Assembly (NCBI GenBank): GCA_913061075.1
Contig: CAJXSK010000004.1
Span: 62,001-126,000, forward strand
Length of the DNA: 64,000 nucleotides
Reading direction: 5' to 3'
Source of the DNA: an uncultured Piscirickettsiaceae bacterium
GTDB taxonomy: Bacteria; Pseudomonadota; Gammaproteobacteria; Methylococcales; Cycloclasticaceae
Shown here piece by piece: positions 18,597-27,717 of this stretch; positions within the stretch are counted from its first letter, which is position 1, and the number at the start of each line of letters is the position of its first letter. Both the position numbers and the translations under genes were made by a program. The notes under the pieces were generated by a model. That model was not told the origin of the DNA and ran no database searches. It saw only the letters and a program-made list of their open reading frames with translations.

Positions 18597-20418
18597 TTTT
18601 TTCGTAAAAGTAAAAACTGCAGTTGATCTTGGAGTTGTCAATATAGGGCGAATTTTTTGGTACCGTTTGGGCCTTGTTGTTGGGTTTAACCTAGTAAAAG
18701 GATTGAAAACTAGTATTGAACAAGGTGATTTTTTTCGTGAGCATTCAGGTAACTACAACGTTGAATTAGAAGCCAATGATCAGTGGTTGAATAAGCAAAC
18801 TTATTTTGGTCGCCAGTTTAATAGCTCTTCAGAAATGCCAAATTGGCATCAAAGCTGCTTGATAAACGTAGCGGTCAAGCAACCATCGCGTCCTTGGTGG
18901 GAAATGGCTGATTTTGACGATGAGCTGGGTGATATTAAAGGTGTTTGGGAGGCGTCACGTTTTGATTGGGTACTGTCTTTTGCGCAACAGGCGGTTTTGG
19001 GAGAAAAAGAAAGCGTAATTAAATTGAATGATTGGTTGAATGATTGGCTGCAAAAGAACCCGCCTTACTTAGGTGTTAACTGGAAGTGTGGGCAAGAGGC
19101 ATCTATACGTGTAATGCATCTTGCGATGGCATCAGTCATTATGGGGCAGCATAAATGTACGACTAAAACATTATTGGACTTTATTAAAGCGCATTTAGCA
19201 CGGATTGCCCCAACAATCTCTTATGCAATCGCCCAAGATAATAATCATGGAACATCGGAGGCGGCTGCGTTGTTTATGGGAGGTAGCTGGCTCGTAGAAA
19301 ATGGTGATGAAGATGGAGAAAGATGGTGCCAGCAGGGGAGAAAATGGCTGGCAAATAGAGCGAAGCATTTGATTGATGCTGACGGAAGTTTTAGCCAGTA
19401 TTCTACAACCTATCATAGAGTAATGCTTGATACATACAGCATGGCTGAGGTCTGGCGAAAGAGTTTAGACCTGCCGCTATTTGATGGCATTATTTACATT
19501 AGATTGGATGCAGCAACCGATTGGTTGTTCAATATGACTCAATTTGAGACAGGTGACGCCCCAAATTTAGGCGCAAATGATGGCGCTCGTTTATTGCCTT
19601 TAACCGGTGGTGATTATCGTGATTTTAGGCCATCTGTTCAATTAGCGTCAGCACTGTTTGTAAAGAAAACTGCATACGATAAGGAAGGTGATTGGAATCA
19701 GCCTTTAAAGTGGCTGAGGGTTCAAAAACCAATTTTGAGTAATAAAAAAGCAACGAGCTTGGATATGCCTTTGGGTGGGTATGGCTTGTTACGTAATAAA
19801 AGAGCTTTCGTTTTGCTGAACTACCCTAGGTTTAGATTTAGGCCAAGTCAGTGCGATGCTCTGCATGTTGATTTTTGGCTTGCCGGCGAGAATTTGTTAA
19901 GGGATGCCGGAACGTTTAGCTATAATGCGGGCCAAGAAGTTATTGACTATTATGGCGGGACTCAAAGTCACAATACAGTTCAGTTTGATGAGCACCAGCA
20001 AATGCCTAGATTAAGTCGTTTCTTGCTGGGTGGTTGGCTTAAAACGGGTTTTAAACAGGAATTAAAAGTTGAAGCGTCTGAAGCTAGTATTGCGGCTAGG
20101 TATAAAGATCGTTTTAACTGCCAACACATCAGAGCAGTAAAGCTAACAGGCCAAAGCCTTTTAGTTGAAGATCAGCTTTCTGGGTTTAAGCGTAGAGCCG
20201 TTGCGCGATGGCGGTTGAGCCCTGGGAATTGGCGCATAAATGGCCATCAGATTGCTAGTGACGAGTATGTTATTGCAATTGAATCAGATGTGGGGATTTC
20301 TAGACTTGAGTTAATAGAAGGTCGAGAGTCGCGTTATTATTATTTGGAAGAAGCTGTTCCTGTTATAGAAATAGAGATAAATAAGCCAGGCATTATAAAA
20401 ATGGAGTTTAGGTTTTAA
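18586..20418 (+). CDS. Heparinase II/III-family protein
   Basis: About 610 residues. An alpha/alpha-toroid N-terminal half contains DNNHGTSEAAALFMG and YSTTYHRVMLDTY, the His/Tyr region of the family. A beta-sandwich C-terminal half contains HVDFWLAGENLLRDAGTFSYN and SHNTVQFDE. The family cleaves uronic-acid polysaccharides by beta-elimination. No signal peptide is evident, which is odd for a lyase of exported glycan. Start choice: GTG 18586 (11-base overlap with the upstream gene) or TTG 18571. Close pairing with the bi-domain oxidoreductase suggests joint action on one uronic-acid-like sugar. Confidence 0.88.
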   Translation: MRSNFFVKVKTAVDLGVVNIGRIFWYRLGLVVGFNLVKGLKTSIEQGDFFREHSGNYNVELEANDQWLNKQTYFGRQFNSSSEMPNWHQSCLINVAVKQPSRPWWEMADFDDELGDIKGVWEASRFDWVLSFAQQAVLGEKESVIKLNDWLNDWLQKNPPYLGVNWKCGQEASIRVMHLAMASVIMGQHKCTTKTLLDFIKAHLARIAPTISYAIAQDNNHGTSEAAALFMGGSWLVENGDEDGERWCQQGRKWLANRAKHLIDADGSFSQYSTTYHRVMLDTYSMAEVWRKSLDLPLFDGIIYIRLDAATDWLFNMTQFETGDAPNLGANDGARLLPLTGGDYRDFRPSVQLASALFVKKTAYDKEGDWNQPLKWLRVQKPILSNKKATSLDMPLGGYGLLRNKRAFVLLNYPRFRFRPSQCDALHVDFWLAGENLLRDAGTFSYNAGQEVIDYYGGTQSHNTVQFDEHQQMPRLSRFLLGGWLKTGFKQELKVEASEASIAARYKDRFNCQHIRAVKLTGQSLLVEDQLSGFKRRAVARWRLSPGNWRINGHQIASDEYVIAIESDVGISRLELIEGRESRYYYLEEAVPVIEIEINKPGIIKMEFRF

Positions 20419-20420
20419 AA

Positions 20421-21629
20421 ATGAAGATACTATATTTTCATCAGCACTTTTCTACGCCGAAAGGTTCGGCGGGAATTCGGTCATACGAAATGGCGCGACG
20501 CGCAATCCATTATGGACACAAAGTAACAATGGTTTGCGGCAGTTACGGTGGTGGAAAAACAGGGCTATCTGGAGATTTTACTAAAGGGAAGCGCGTTGGG
20601 AATGTTGATGGAATAGATATTGTTGAGTTTGACTTGAGTTACTCAAATGCCGACACGTTACTCACGCGTACTAAGACATTCATTAAGTTTTCAGTGAAAA
20701 GTATTGGGCTAGTGTTCACTGAGAATTATGATCTTGTGTTTGCAACAACGACTCCATTGACAGCGGGAATTCCAGGGATCTTCGCGCGATGGTTAAGGAG
20801 AAAACCCTTTGTTTTCGAGGTTCGAGACTTATGGCCTGAGTTACCTAAAGCAATGGGAGTGATTAAAAACCCTGTCGTGCTCGGCTTAATGTCATTTTTA
20901 GAATATATTTCTTATCAGTCTGCATGCCGATGTATTGGGCTTTCTCCCGGTATTGTTAACGGAATAGAAAAGCGTGGTGTGGCATTAGATAAAATTAAAT
21001 TGGTTCCAAATGGGTGTGATTTAGATATTTTTAATTCAAATGTCGATGCTTGGCGTCCTGATGGTGTTAAAGAAAGTGATTTATTGGCCATTTTTACAGG
21101 AACGCATGGCGTGGCAAATGGGTTGGATGCGGCATTAGATGCTGCCAAAGAGCTTAAAGAGCGAGGAAGAAAAGATATTAAGCTTGTGTTTGTAGGGCAG
21201 GGTAAGCTCAAAACCCAGTTACAGCGTAGAGCCAAGGTTGAAGAATTAGAAAATGTTATTTTTTGCCATCCAGTTGGTAAAACTAAGCTTGCTGGGCTTA
21301 TGTCTGGTGCAGACATAGGTATGCAGTTGTTAACAAACATTCCTGCCTTTTACTTCGGAACATCGCCCAATAAATTTTTTGACTATATTGCTGCAGGGTT
21401 GCCGGTGTTAAATAACTATCCAGGCTGGTTGGCTGAAATGATAGTTGAGAATAAATGTGGCTACGCTATAGAGCCTGAAAATATTAAGGAATTTGCTGAT
21501 GCTCTTGAGTCGGCAAGTGAGAATAGAGCTGAATTAAAAGAAATGGGAATAAAATCAAAAGCTTTAGCGATAGATGCTTTTTCGAGAAAGAATTTAGCGG
21601 ATGAATGGGTTGAATGGGTTTGTAAATAA
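20421..21629 (+). CDS. Glycosyltransferase family 4 (WcaI/WbuB-like)
   Basis: A 402-residue GT-B glycosyltransferase. The N-terminal donor-independent half begins [20 protein letters not shown], with [15 protein letters not shown] near 130-146. The C-terminal half has [18 protein letters not shown], which holds the nucleotide-sugar-binding Glu/Asp region of GT4. This pattern matches WcaI/WbuB-like transferases that often act on N-acetylated amino sugars in O-antigen loci. It starts two bases after the heparinase gene stop and precedes the priming transferase. Confidence 0.9.
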   Translation: MKILYFHQHFSTPKGSAGIRSYEMARRAIHYGHKVTMVCGSYGGGKTGLSGDFTKGKRVGNVDGIDIVEFDLSYSNADTLLTRTKTFIKFSVKSIGLVFTENYDLVFATTTPLTAGIPGIFARWLRRKPFVFEVRDLWPELPKAMGVIKNPVVLGLMSFLEYISYQSACRCIGLSPGIVNGIEKRGVALDKIKLVPNGCDLDIFNSNVDAWRPDGVKESDLLAIFTGTHGVANGLDAALDAAKELKERGRKDIKLVFVGQGKLKTQLQRRAKVEELENVIFCHPVGKTKLAGLMSGADIGMQLLTNIPAFYFGTSPNKFFDYIAAGLPVLNNYPGWLAEMIVENKCGYAIEPENIKEFADALESASENRAELKEMGIKSKALAIDAFSRKNLADEWVEWVCK

Positions 21630-21630
21630 A

Positions 21631-22221
21631 ATGAAGCGCTTACTTGATATAGCCTTATCACTATTAGCTTTGCTGATACTCAGCCCTGTTATTCTACTTC
21701 TATCCATTCTTGTTGCACTTAAGCTTGGTAGGCCTGTTTTATTTAGGCAGAAGCGCCCTGGACTAAAGGGTAAGGTTTTTGAAATGCTAAAGTTTCGTTC
21801 AATGCGTGATGCTGTGGACGAACAAGGAAATGTGTTGCCAGATTCGAAGCGTTTAATTTCTTTTGGCAAAAAACTACGTAGTACAAGTCTAGATGAGCTC
21901 CCTAGCCTTTGGAGTGTTCTGAAAGGTGATATGAGCCTTGTCGGGCCCCGACCTTTATTGGTGGAATATTTGCCGCTGTACTCTAAAGAACAGGCTAGGC
22001 GGCATGATGTTCGGCCTGGTATTACTGGTTGGGCTCAAGTGAATGGGCGTAATGCTATTTCTTGGGAAGATAAGTTTAAACTGGATGTTTGGTACGTTGA
22101 TAATCAATCATTTTGGTTGGATCTTAAAATATTATTATTAACTGTGAAAAAAGTGTTTTTTAAAGAGGGGGTTTCAGCTGAAGGTGAAGCAACCATGCAT
22201 AAATTCACGGGTAATGAATAA
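21631..22221 (+). CDS. pglC: Undecaprenyl-phosphate sugar-1-phosphate transferase, PglC type
   Basis: Short monotopic phosphoglycosyl transferase of 196 residues, the minimal PglC catalytic core. It has one N-terminal re-entrant hydrophobic helix (about 9-31), FRQKRPG (38-44), KFRSMRD (54-60), the catalytic Asp-Glu pair 88-89 in SLDELPSLW, and MSLVGPRP (101-108). It should transfer sugar-1-phosphate, probably diacetyl-bacillosamine-type given the PglD/E/F-like neighbours, onto undecaprenyl phosphate. Start at 21631 is preferred over 21601 because the family begins MKRLLDI and this avoids overlap with the upstream transferase. Confidence 0.92.
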   Translation: MKRLLDIALSLLALLILSPVILLLSILVALKLGRPVLFRQKRPGLKGKVFEMLKFRSMRDAVDEQGNVLPDSKRLISFGKKLRSTSLDELPSLWSVLKGDMSLVGPRPLLVEYLPLYSKEQARRHDVRPGITGWAQVNGRNAISWEDKFKLDVWYVDNQSFWLDLKILLLTVKKVFFKEGVSAEGEATMHKFTGNE

Positions 22222-22266
22222 ATTGTTATACTTTCTAGTATTAATTAGCTAATTTTAGGTGTGGTT

Positions 22267-22488
22267 ATGAATACAGTAACGTTAATAAATGAAATAACGT
22301 CGCTTCCTGTAGAAGAACGTGCATTAGTTGTAGAGTCGGTATTACAAAGTTTAAATCAACCTGAATGTAAACTCGATACAGTTTGGGCTGAAGTGGCTAA
22401 AAGTAGATTAGCTCAATTGGAAAGTGGCAATGTAGAATCAGTTGATGGTAAACAAGTTTTTGATAAAATTTGGCAGCGCTTTAAATAA
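22267..22488 (+). CDS. Type II antitoxin, addiction-module component (TIGR02574-like)
   Basis: A 73-residue acidic/helical protein with the family pattern ITSLPVEERALVVESVLQSL, a spacer of variable residues, and the C-terminal SVDGKQVFDKIWQRF that would wrap the toxin. ATG 22267 is preferred; a GTG lies two codons earlier. The stop shares a base with the toxin start. It lies between the PglC-like and PglD-like genes, so it interrupts a sugar operon. Autoregulation is expected for the family but no operator stands out. Confidence 0.85.
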   Translation: MNTVTLINEITSLPVEERALVVESVLQSLNQPECKLDTVWAEVAKSRLAQLESGNVESVDGKQVFDKIWQRFK

Positions 22489-22778
22489 TGAACTTTCAAT
22501 TTCATCCAGAGGCTGAAATTGAGTTAAATGAAGCTATCTCTTATTATGAAAAAATTGATAAAGGTTTAGGCTTTGATTTTGCTATTGAAGCTAATTTAGC
22601 AAATCAACGAGCACTTTTTTTACCTAAAGCCTGGGCTGAAATAGACGTAAATATTCGTCGTTCTTTACTTGCGCGTTTTCCTTATGGCATTGTATATACG
22701 GAAACAGATAAAGAAATTTATATTCTTGCTGTAATGAATTTACATCGCCAACCTAATTATTGGAAACATAAAAGCTAA
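22488..22778 (+). CDS. RelE/ParE-family toxin
   Basis: A 96-residue ParE/RelE-fold protein. It begins with the strand-helix FHPEAEIELNEAISYYE, and its core strand SLLARFPYGIVYTE is followed by IYILAVMNLHRQPNYWKHK, the typical end of this toxin group. By homology it either cleaves ribosome-bound mRNA (RelE) or poisons gyrase (ParE); sequence alone does not decide. The paired antitoxin precedes it. The next gene starts immediately after its stop, so transcription of the pgl genes may read through it. Confidence 0.87.
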   Translation: MNFQFHPEAEIELNEAISYYEKIDKGLGFDFAIEANLANQRALFLPKAWAEIDVNIRRSLLARFPYGIVYTETDKEIYILAVMNLHRQPNYWKHKS

Positions 22779-23402
22779 ATGAAAACACTTGCGATAGTGG
22801 GCGCTAGTGGCCATGGTAAAGTTGTGGCTGACTTAGCTGAATTGTGTGGCTTTGATGTTGTCTTTTATGATGATGCGTATCCACAAAAACAAAATATTGA
22901 ACACTGGCAAGTTGTTGGTCAGTTTGCTGACTTGTTAAATTCAAAAGAAGATTGTAAACACGCTATAGTTGCTATTGGAAATAATCAAATTCGTTTTAAT
23001 CTAAGTGAGCAATTACTTGATTCTGGCTTTAACCTACCTGTACTTATTCACCCTAGCGCAGTAGTCAGCCAATATGCACACATTAATGAGGGTACGGTCG
23101 TTTTTGCTAATGCCGTTATTAATGCTTTCTCACAAATAAGTCGCTACTGCATAATAAATACCGCCACTATTGTTGAGCATGATTGCATGCTTGGTGATGC
23201 CGTTCATTTAAGCCCCTGTGTAGCATTAGCTGGGGGCACTAAAATCGGTAAGCTGTCTTGGTTAGGTATTGGCGCAGTAACTAAACAATTAGTTGAAATA
23301 GATTCTAATGTCACCATAGGTGCTAATTCAACCGTAATAAAAAACATTCCTGCAAACGTTGTAGCTATTGGCTCCCCTGCAGTCATTAAAAAACATCAAT
23401 AA
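22779..23402 (+). CDS. pglD: Sugar O/N-acetyltransferase, PglD/NeuD type
   Basis: A 207-residue NeuD/PglD-family enzyme. The N-terminal Rossmann-like part holds ASGHGKVVADLAE (9-21), the UDP-sugar site. The rest is a left-handed beta-helix with the motif TATIVEHDC, whose His is the catalytic base in PglD, and GAVTKQLVEIDSNVTIG. In the bacillosamine path PglD acetylates the 4-amino sugar using acetyl-CoA. The neighbours PglE- and PglF-like support this. It abuts the toxin gene upstream. Confidence 0.9.
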   Translation: MKTLAIVGASGHGKVVADLAELCGFDVVFYDDAYPQKQNIEHWQVVGQFADLLNSKEDCKHAIVAIGNNQIRFNLSEQLLDSGFNLPVLIHPSAVVSQYAHINEGTVVFANAVINAFSQISRYCIINTATIVEHDCMLGDAVHLSPCVALAGGTKIGKLSWLGIGAVTKQLVEIDSNVTIGANSTVIKNIPANVVAIGSPAVIKKHQ

Positions 23403-23416
23403 AGGATCTTCTTTAC

Positions 23417-24592
23417 ATGTCAAACAAACCATTTTCTTCTTGGCCATCATTTGCGCAAGAAGAAGCTGATGCTGTTTCTAGGGTTTTACTATCGAATAAA
23501 GTTAATTATTGGACGGGCTCAGAAGGTCGTGAATTTGAAAAGGAGTTTGCTAGTTGGGCAGGGTGTGAGTATGCCGTTGCCCTAGCGAATGGAACGGTTG
23601 CGCTAGATTTAGCGTTTAAGGTGTTGGGCATAAATGATGGCGACGAAGTTATCGTTACATCACGTACTTTTTTAGCCTCTGTATCCTCGATTGTAACAGC
23701 AGGAGCAGTGCCAATATTTGCTGATGTATCGTTGGATTCTCAAAACATTACTGTTGAGAGTGTGCGAGAGAAAATCTCACCTAAAACGAAAGTGATACTG
23801 TGCGTGCATCTAGCGGGTTGGCCATGCGACATGGATGGCATGATGGCTATAGCCGAGGAATTCGGCCTGTATGTGATTGAAGATTGTGCTCAGGCACATG
23901 GGGCGAAATATAAAGGAAAGCCCATTGGCTCAATAGGGCATATCGGTTGTTGGTCTTTTTGCCAAGATAAAATTATGACGACTGGCGGTGAAGGCGGCAT
24001 GGTGACAACCAATGACCATGATTTGTGGTCAAAAATGTGGTCGTACAAGGATCATGGTAAATCATGGCGTTCAGTTTACGAAAAAGAACATCCACCAGGT
24101 TTTAGATGGTTGCACGATTCTTTTGGCACTAATTGGCGCATGACAGAAATGCAAGCTGCGATTGGTCGTATTCAATTAAAGCGTATGCTGAGTTGGTCAA
24201 ATTCTCGCCAGGCTAATGCTAATAAGATCTGGGAAGTGGCCAAGCAATGTAACGGTCTGCGCGTTCCTTCTGTGCCTTATTATTTCGAGCATGCGGCTTA
24301 TAAGTGTTATGTGTTTGTTGAGCCTAACAAACTAAGGGCTGACTGGAATCGTGATCGCATTATGTCTGACATTAACGCGCTGGGCGTTCCGTGCTATTCA
24401 GGCTCTTGTTCTGAAGTCTATTTGGAAAAGGCTTTTGATGACACTACCTTTCGCCCAACAGAGCGCCTACCCAATGCAAAAAAACTAGGTGAAACATCAT
24501 TGATGTTTTTAGTTCATCCGACACTAACTGAAGAAGAAATAGCTCAAACGCGTGATGCCATCAGGCACGTTATGGGGATTGCCGAGGTATAA
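23417..24592 (+). CDS. pglE: DegT/DnrJ/EryC1 aminotransferase, PglE type
   Basis: PLP-dependent sugar aminotransferase of 391 residues. The Schiff-base lysine is Lys 185 in SFCQDKIMTTGGEGG. Conserved EDCAQAHGA (155-163) and the substrate-loop GTNWRMTEMQAAIG are visible. PglE-type enzymes add an amino group from glutamate to the 4-keto sugar made by PglF. It follows pglD with a 14-base gap containing a weak AAAGGA ribosome site. A related perosamine-type synthesis is possible, but PglD and PglF neighbours favour bacillosamine. Confidence 0.92.
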   Translation: MSNKPFSSWPSFAQEEADAVSRVLLSNKVNYWTGSEGREFEKEFASWAGCEYAVALANGTVALDLAFKVLGINDGDEVIVTSRTFLASVSSIVTAGAVPIFADVSLDSQNITVESVREKISPKTKVILCVHLAGWPCDMDGMMAIAEEFGLYVIEDCAQAHGAKYKGKPIGSIGHIGCWSFCQDKIMTTGGEGGMVTTNDHDLWSKMWSYKDHGKSWRSVYEKEHPPGFRWLHDSFGTNWRMTEMQAAIGRIQLKRMLSWSNSRQANANKIWEVAKQCNGLRVPSVPYYFEHAAYKCYVFVEPNKLRADWNRDRIMSDINALGVPCYSGSCSEVYLEKAFDDTTFRPTERLPNAKKLGETSLMFLVHPTLTEEEIAQTRDAIRHVMGIAEV

Positions 24593-24602
24593 TCACTGCG
24601 GC

Positions 24603-24701
24603 GATGTAAGTATATGCTTACATCAAGTGAAGTCTTTCCCTATAGTAATGGATGATCGAATAGAGTAAGTTATTGCTTAGTGCCACATAAATTTAATGTG
24701 G
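24603..24701. repeat. Two adjacent hairpins between pglE and comEA-like gene
   Basis: GATGTAAG (24603-24610) and CTTACATC (24617-24624) form a perfect 8-bp stem with a 6-base loop, eleven bases after the pglE stop. CCACAT (24683-24688) and ATGTGG (24696-24701) form a second, 6-bp stem. Neither has a following T tract, so they are not classical intrinsic terminators; the first could stabilise the mRNA 3' end or be an operator. Confidence 0.45.
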
Positions 24702-24739
24702 GGTACTGGAACTTTTCTTATTAAATCATGGAGGATAAT

Positions 24740-24994
24740 ATGTTTAGAAATCTATTTTTATGTGTCTTGTTGCTTTTAGCAGCTTCAGCTTTTGCAGTTG
24801 ATATTAATAAAGCGTCAACAAAGGAGCTTGCGAAAGGGTTAAAAGGCGTAGGAGAAAGTAAAGCAGCAGCAATTGTTATGTATCGTAAAGAACACGGGCC
24901 TTTTAAAACGATGGCTGACTTGGCGAAAGTAAAAGGTATTGGCGCTGCTACAGTTGATAAAAACCGAGAAAATATCGAGCTAAAATCAAAATAG
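24740..24994 (+). CDS. Exported ComEA-like helix-hairpin-helix protein
   Basis: An 84-residue protein with a signal peptide (1-19, ending in AFA) and a tandem HhH domain: DINKAS (21-26), LKGVGESKAAAIV (34-46) and VKGIGAATV (64-72). Related small proteins bind DNA in the periplasm and aid uptake (ComEA), but orphan copies of unproven function are common in gammaproteobacteria. The start at 24740 is set by GGAGG at 24730-24734. It has its own terminator and sits between pglE and pglF, so it may be independently expressed. Confidence 0.88.
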   Translation: MFRNLFLCVLLLLAASAFAVDINKASTKELAKGLKGVGESKAAAIVMYRKEHGPFKTMADLAKVKGIGAATVDKNRENIELKSK

Positions 24995-25017
24995 TACGCT
25001 CAATAAAAGTAATAATT

Positions 25018-25041
25018 AGCCCTGCTTGTCAGGGCTTTTTT
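25018..25041 (+). terminator. Intrinsic terminator after comEA-like gene
   Basis: AGCCCTG (25018-25024), five-base loop, CAGGGCT (25030-25036), then a run of T. A strong rho-independent terminator 23 bases after the gene. Confidence 0.9.
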
Positions 25042-25142
25042 ATATTTGTTGGTATTTTCTTACGAATGATCAGCGTTTCGCTTTAGATTGTTGGCGATGT
25101 ATAATCGGCACAGAAGTTCAACGTTAAGGGAAGCAAGGTTTT

Positions 25143-27107
25143 ATGGATAAAAATACTTTTTTATTGCCGAAGTGGCTGTTGTCCCAAAACCGTCAAATAA
25201 AAAGAGGTATTACCTTACTATTTGATTTGCTCACTATTGAGTTGTCATTGTGGATTGCTTTTTCCTTACGGCTTGGTGAGTTTTATTTGCCAAGTGGCGG
25301 CGTGGGCTACCTCTTCATGGTGGCTCCAGTGCTTGCGATACCCATTTTCATTAGATTGGGCCTGTACAGGGTAATTATTCGATATATGGGCTTTCATTCC
25401 TTATGGGTGGTAGTTAAGGCTGTTTCTCTTTATGCCTTATTATTAAGTCTTGTAGTCTTGTTGGGGCGCATTGAGCTTGTGCCACGATCTGTTCATATCA
25501 TTAATTTTCTAGTTGTATTGCTCTCGATTGGCGGCAGCCGCATGATTGCACGGTGGTGGCTGTTTGAGGTACCTAACAACACTCTTGTTAAAAACTTACG
25601 TAAAGTGGTTATTTATGGGGCAGGTTCATCAGGCGTCCAAGTATTTGACCAATTACGAACAAAAAGAGACATGAAGGTTGTTGGCTTTATTGATGACGAG
25701 CTGTCTCTACATAACAGGCAAATACGAGATATACGAATACGGTCGCTTTCACATTTAAGCAAAATGGTAGAGCGCGAAGGTGTGACTGATGTGTTATTGG
25801 CAATGCCGTCAGTTGCTCGGTCACGACGCAACCAAATCATTACATTATTAGAACCATATTCTGTAAAAGTGAAAACGTTACCTTCTCTTGCCGAAATAGC
25901 AACAGGTGAGGTGACGGTGGATGATATTCGTGATGTGGAAATTGAAGATTTATTAGGTCGAGATATTGTGGCGCCTGATGAGGCGTTATTGGATAAGAAT
26001 ATTACAGGTAAAACGGTAATGGTGACGGGCGCTGGAGGCTCGATTGGTTCTGAGTTATGCAGGCAGATTTTACGTTTGCAGCCTCGTAAGTTGGTTTTGT
26101 TTGAGAATAATGAGTACGCTCTTTACGCGCTAGAAAAAGAGTTGCAACACATGCACGTGTTGCTAAAATTTGGCGAATCAGTGACGGTATTGCCCGTTTT
26201 GGGTTCGGTGTTTAATAAAGTACGAATTGAAAAAGCATGTTTAAATTGTGGGGTGGAAACGCTTTATCATGCTGCCGCTTATAAACATGTGCCTTTAGTA
26301 GAGCAAAATCCCGGTGAGGCAATACAAAACAATGTGTTGGGTACTTTATATACAGCCCAAGCCGCCATTCAGGCAAACATTACATCCTTCATTTTGGTTT
26401 CAACAGATAAGGCGGTTCGCCCGACAAATACGATGGGTGCCTCTAAGCGATTGGCCGAGCTTGTATTGCAGGCATTAGACAAAAGAGGCAGCAAAACACA
26501 ATTTAGCATGGTCCGTTTTGGTAATGTGCTGGGTTCGTCTGGCTCAGTTATTCCCTTATTTAAAAAACAAATTAAACAAGGTGGTCCTGTTACAGTGACG
26601 GATCCTAAAATAATTCGTTATTTTATGACGATACCTGAAGCGGCGCAGCTTGTGATACAAGCGGGCGCAATGATGAAGGGCGGTGACGTATTTGTTTTGG
26701 ATATGGGTGAGCCGGTTAATATTCTTGAATTAGCTCGAAAGATGATTCATTTAAGTGGTATGGAAGTGCAGGATGATAGTCACCCAAACGGCGATATTCC
26801 TATTAAATACACCGGCCTTAGGCCAGGTGAAAAGTTGTATGAAGAATTACTAATTGGCGACAACGTGTCTGTAACAAAACACCCGAAAATCATGCGTGCA
26901 ATAGAGAACGTTATACCGTGGGATACCTTGGAGCCAATATTAATGCAATTAGAAGACGCAGTTAAAAAAAGTGATTTTGAAAAAGTAAGGACTATGTTGT
27001 TGGAAACTGTCGTAGGGTTTAAGCCGCAATGTGAAACGCAAGATGTGGTTTCTAAAAATATTCAGAAAAATGAATTATTGCAAGATGCAAACGTGATTAA
27101 GATTTAA
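25143..27107 (+). CDS. pglF: Membrane-bound UDP-sugar 4,6-dehydratase, PglF/WbpM type
   Basis: A 654-residue protein with four N-terminal membrane segments (about 20-140), a first Rossmann-like region with YGAGSSG (158-164), and the catalytic SDR domain with TGAGGSIG (295-302). The active site STDKAVRPTNTMGASKR (420-435) has Met where ordinary SDRs have the catalytic Tyr, as in PglF/WbpM/FlaA1 dehydratases. It converts UDP-GlcNAc to the 4-keto-6-deoxy sugar, the first step toward bacillosamine. It lies downstream of a terminator, so probably has its own promoter. Confidence 0.93.
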   Translation: MDKNTFLLPKWLLSQNRQIKRGITLLFDLLTIELSLWIAFSLRLGEFYLPSGGVGYLFMVAPVLAIPIFIRLGLYRVIIRYMGFHSLWVVVKAVSLYALLLSLVVLLGRIELVPRSVHIINFLVVLLSIGGSRMIARWWLFEVPNNTLVKNLRKVVIYGAGSSGVQVFDQLRTKRDMKVVGFIDDELSLHNRQIRDIRIRSLSHLSKMVEREGVTDVLLAMPSVARSRRNQIITLLEPYSVKVKTLPSLAEIATGEVTVDDIRDVEIEDLLGRDIVAPDEALLDKNITGKTVMVTGAGGSIGSELCRQILRLQPRKLVLFENNEYALYALEKELQHMHVLLKFGESVTVLPVLGSVFNKVRIEKACLNCGVETLYHAAAYKHVPLVEQNPGEAIQNNVLGTLYTAQAAIQANITSFILVSTDKAVRPTNTMGASKRLAELVLQALDKRGSKTQFSMVRFGNVLGSSGSVIPLFKKQIKQGGPVTVTDPKIIRYFMTIPEAAQLVIQAGAMMKGGDVFVLDMGEPVNILELARKMIHLSGMEVQDDSHPNGDIPIKYTGLRPGEKLYEELLIGDNVSVTKHPKIMRAIENVIPWDTLEPILMQLEDAVKKSDFEKVRTMLLETVVGFKPQCETQDVVSKNIQKNELLQDANVIKI

Positions 27108-27272
27108 GGCGACCCATTGAAAATGGGAAAGGTTGATTTTAACGAAACCTGACTAAATATAAAAATAATAGAAAACAGTTTGAACTGGCCATTGTGGTTA
27201 GGTGAAAAAATAGATAGAATACGCGGCTCTTTTAAGTATAAGTAAGCACCTGCGAAGTAGGTGAGGTAAAAA

Positions 27273-27701
27273 ATGAAAACATTTAGTGCAAAAGCAGAAG
27301 AAGTAGAACGCGATTGGTATGTTGTAGATGCTGAAGGTAAGGCATTAGGCCGTTTGGCTACAGAAATTGCCCTTCGTTTACGTGGCAAACATAAGCCTGA
27401 ATTCACACCGCATGTTGATACTGGCGATTACATTGTTGTAATCAACGCAGAAAAAATTGGTGTGACAGGTAATAAAGAAAAAGACAAGATGTATTACCAT
27501 CACACAGGTTATATCGGTAACTTAAAGTCAGTTTCATTAGGTAAGTTACGTGAAACATATCCTGAACGTATTATTCAATCTGCTGTTAAAGGCATGTTGC
27601 CAAAGAATACGTTAGGCAGAAATATGTTTAAAAAAATGAAAGTATTTGTTGGTGCTGAACATACACATCAAGCACAACAACCTAAAGTTTTAGAAATTTA
27701 A
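27273..27701 (+). CDS. rplM: 50S ribosomal protein L13
   Basis: A 142-residue protein matching bacterial L13 throughout: [15 protein letters not shown] start, [23 protein letters not shown], and the [10 protein letters not shown] motif. It is an early assembly protein of the large subunit. It forms the conserved rplM-rpsI pair, with 16 bases between genes. The promoter should be in the 165 bp after pglF, where a CCCATT/AATGGG hairpin (27113-27127) follows the pglF stop. Confidence 0.98.
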   Translation: MKTFSAKAEEVERDWYVVDAEGKALGRLATEIALRLRGKHKPEFTPHVDTGDYIVVINAEKIGVTGNKEKDKMYYHHTGYIGNLKSVSLGKLRETYPERIIQSAVKGMLPKNTLGRNMFKKMKVFVGAEHTHQAQQPKVLEI

Positions 27702-27717
27702 TTAAGAGTTTATAAAC

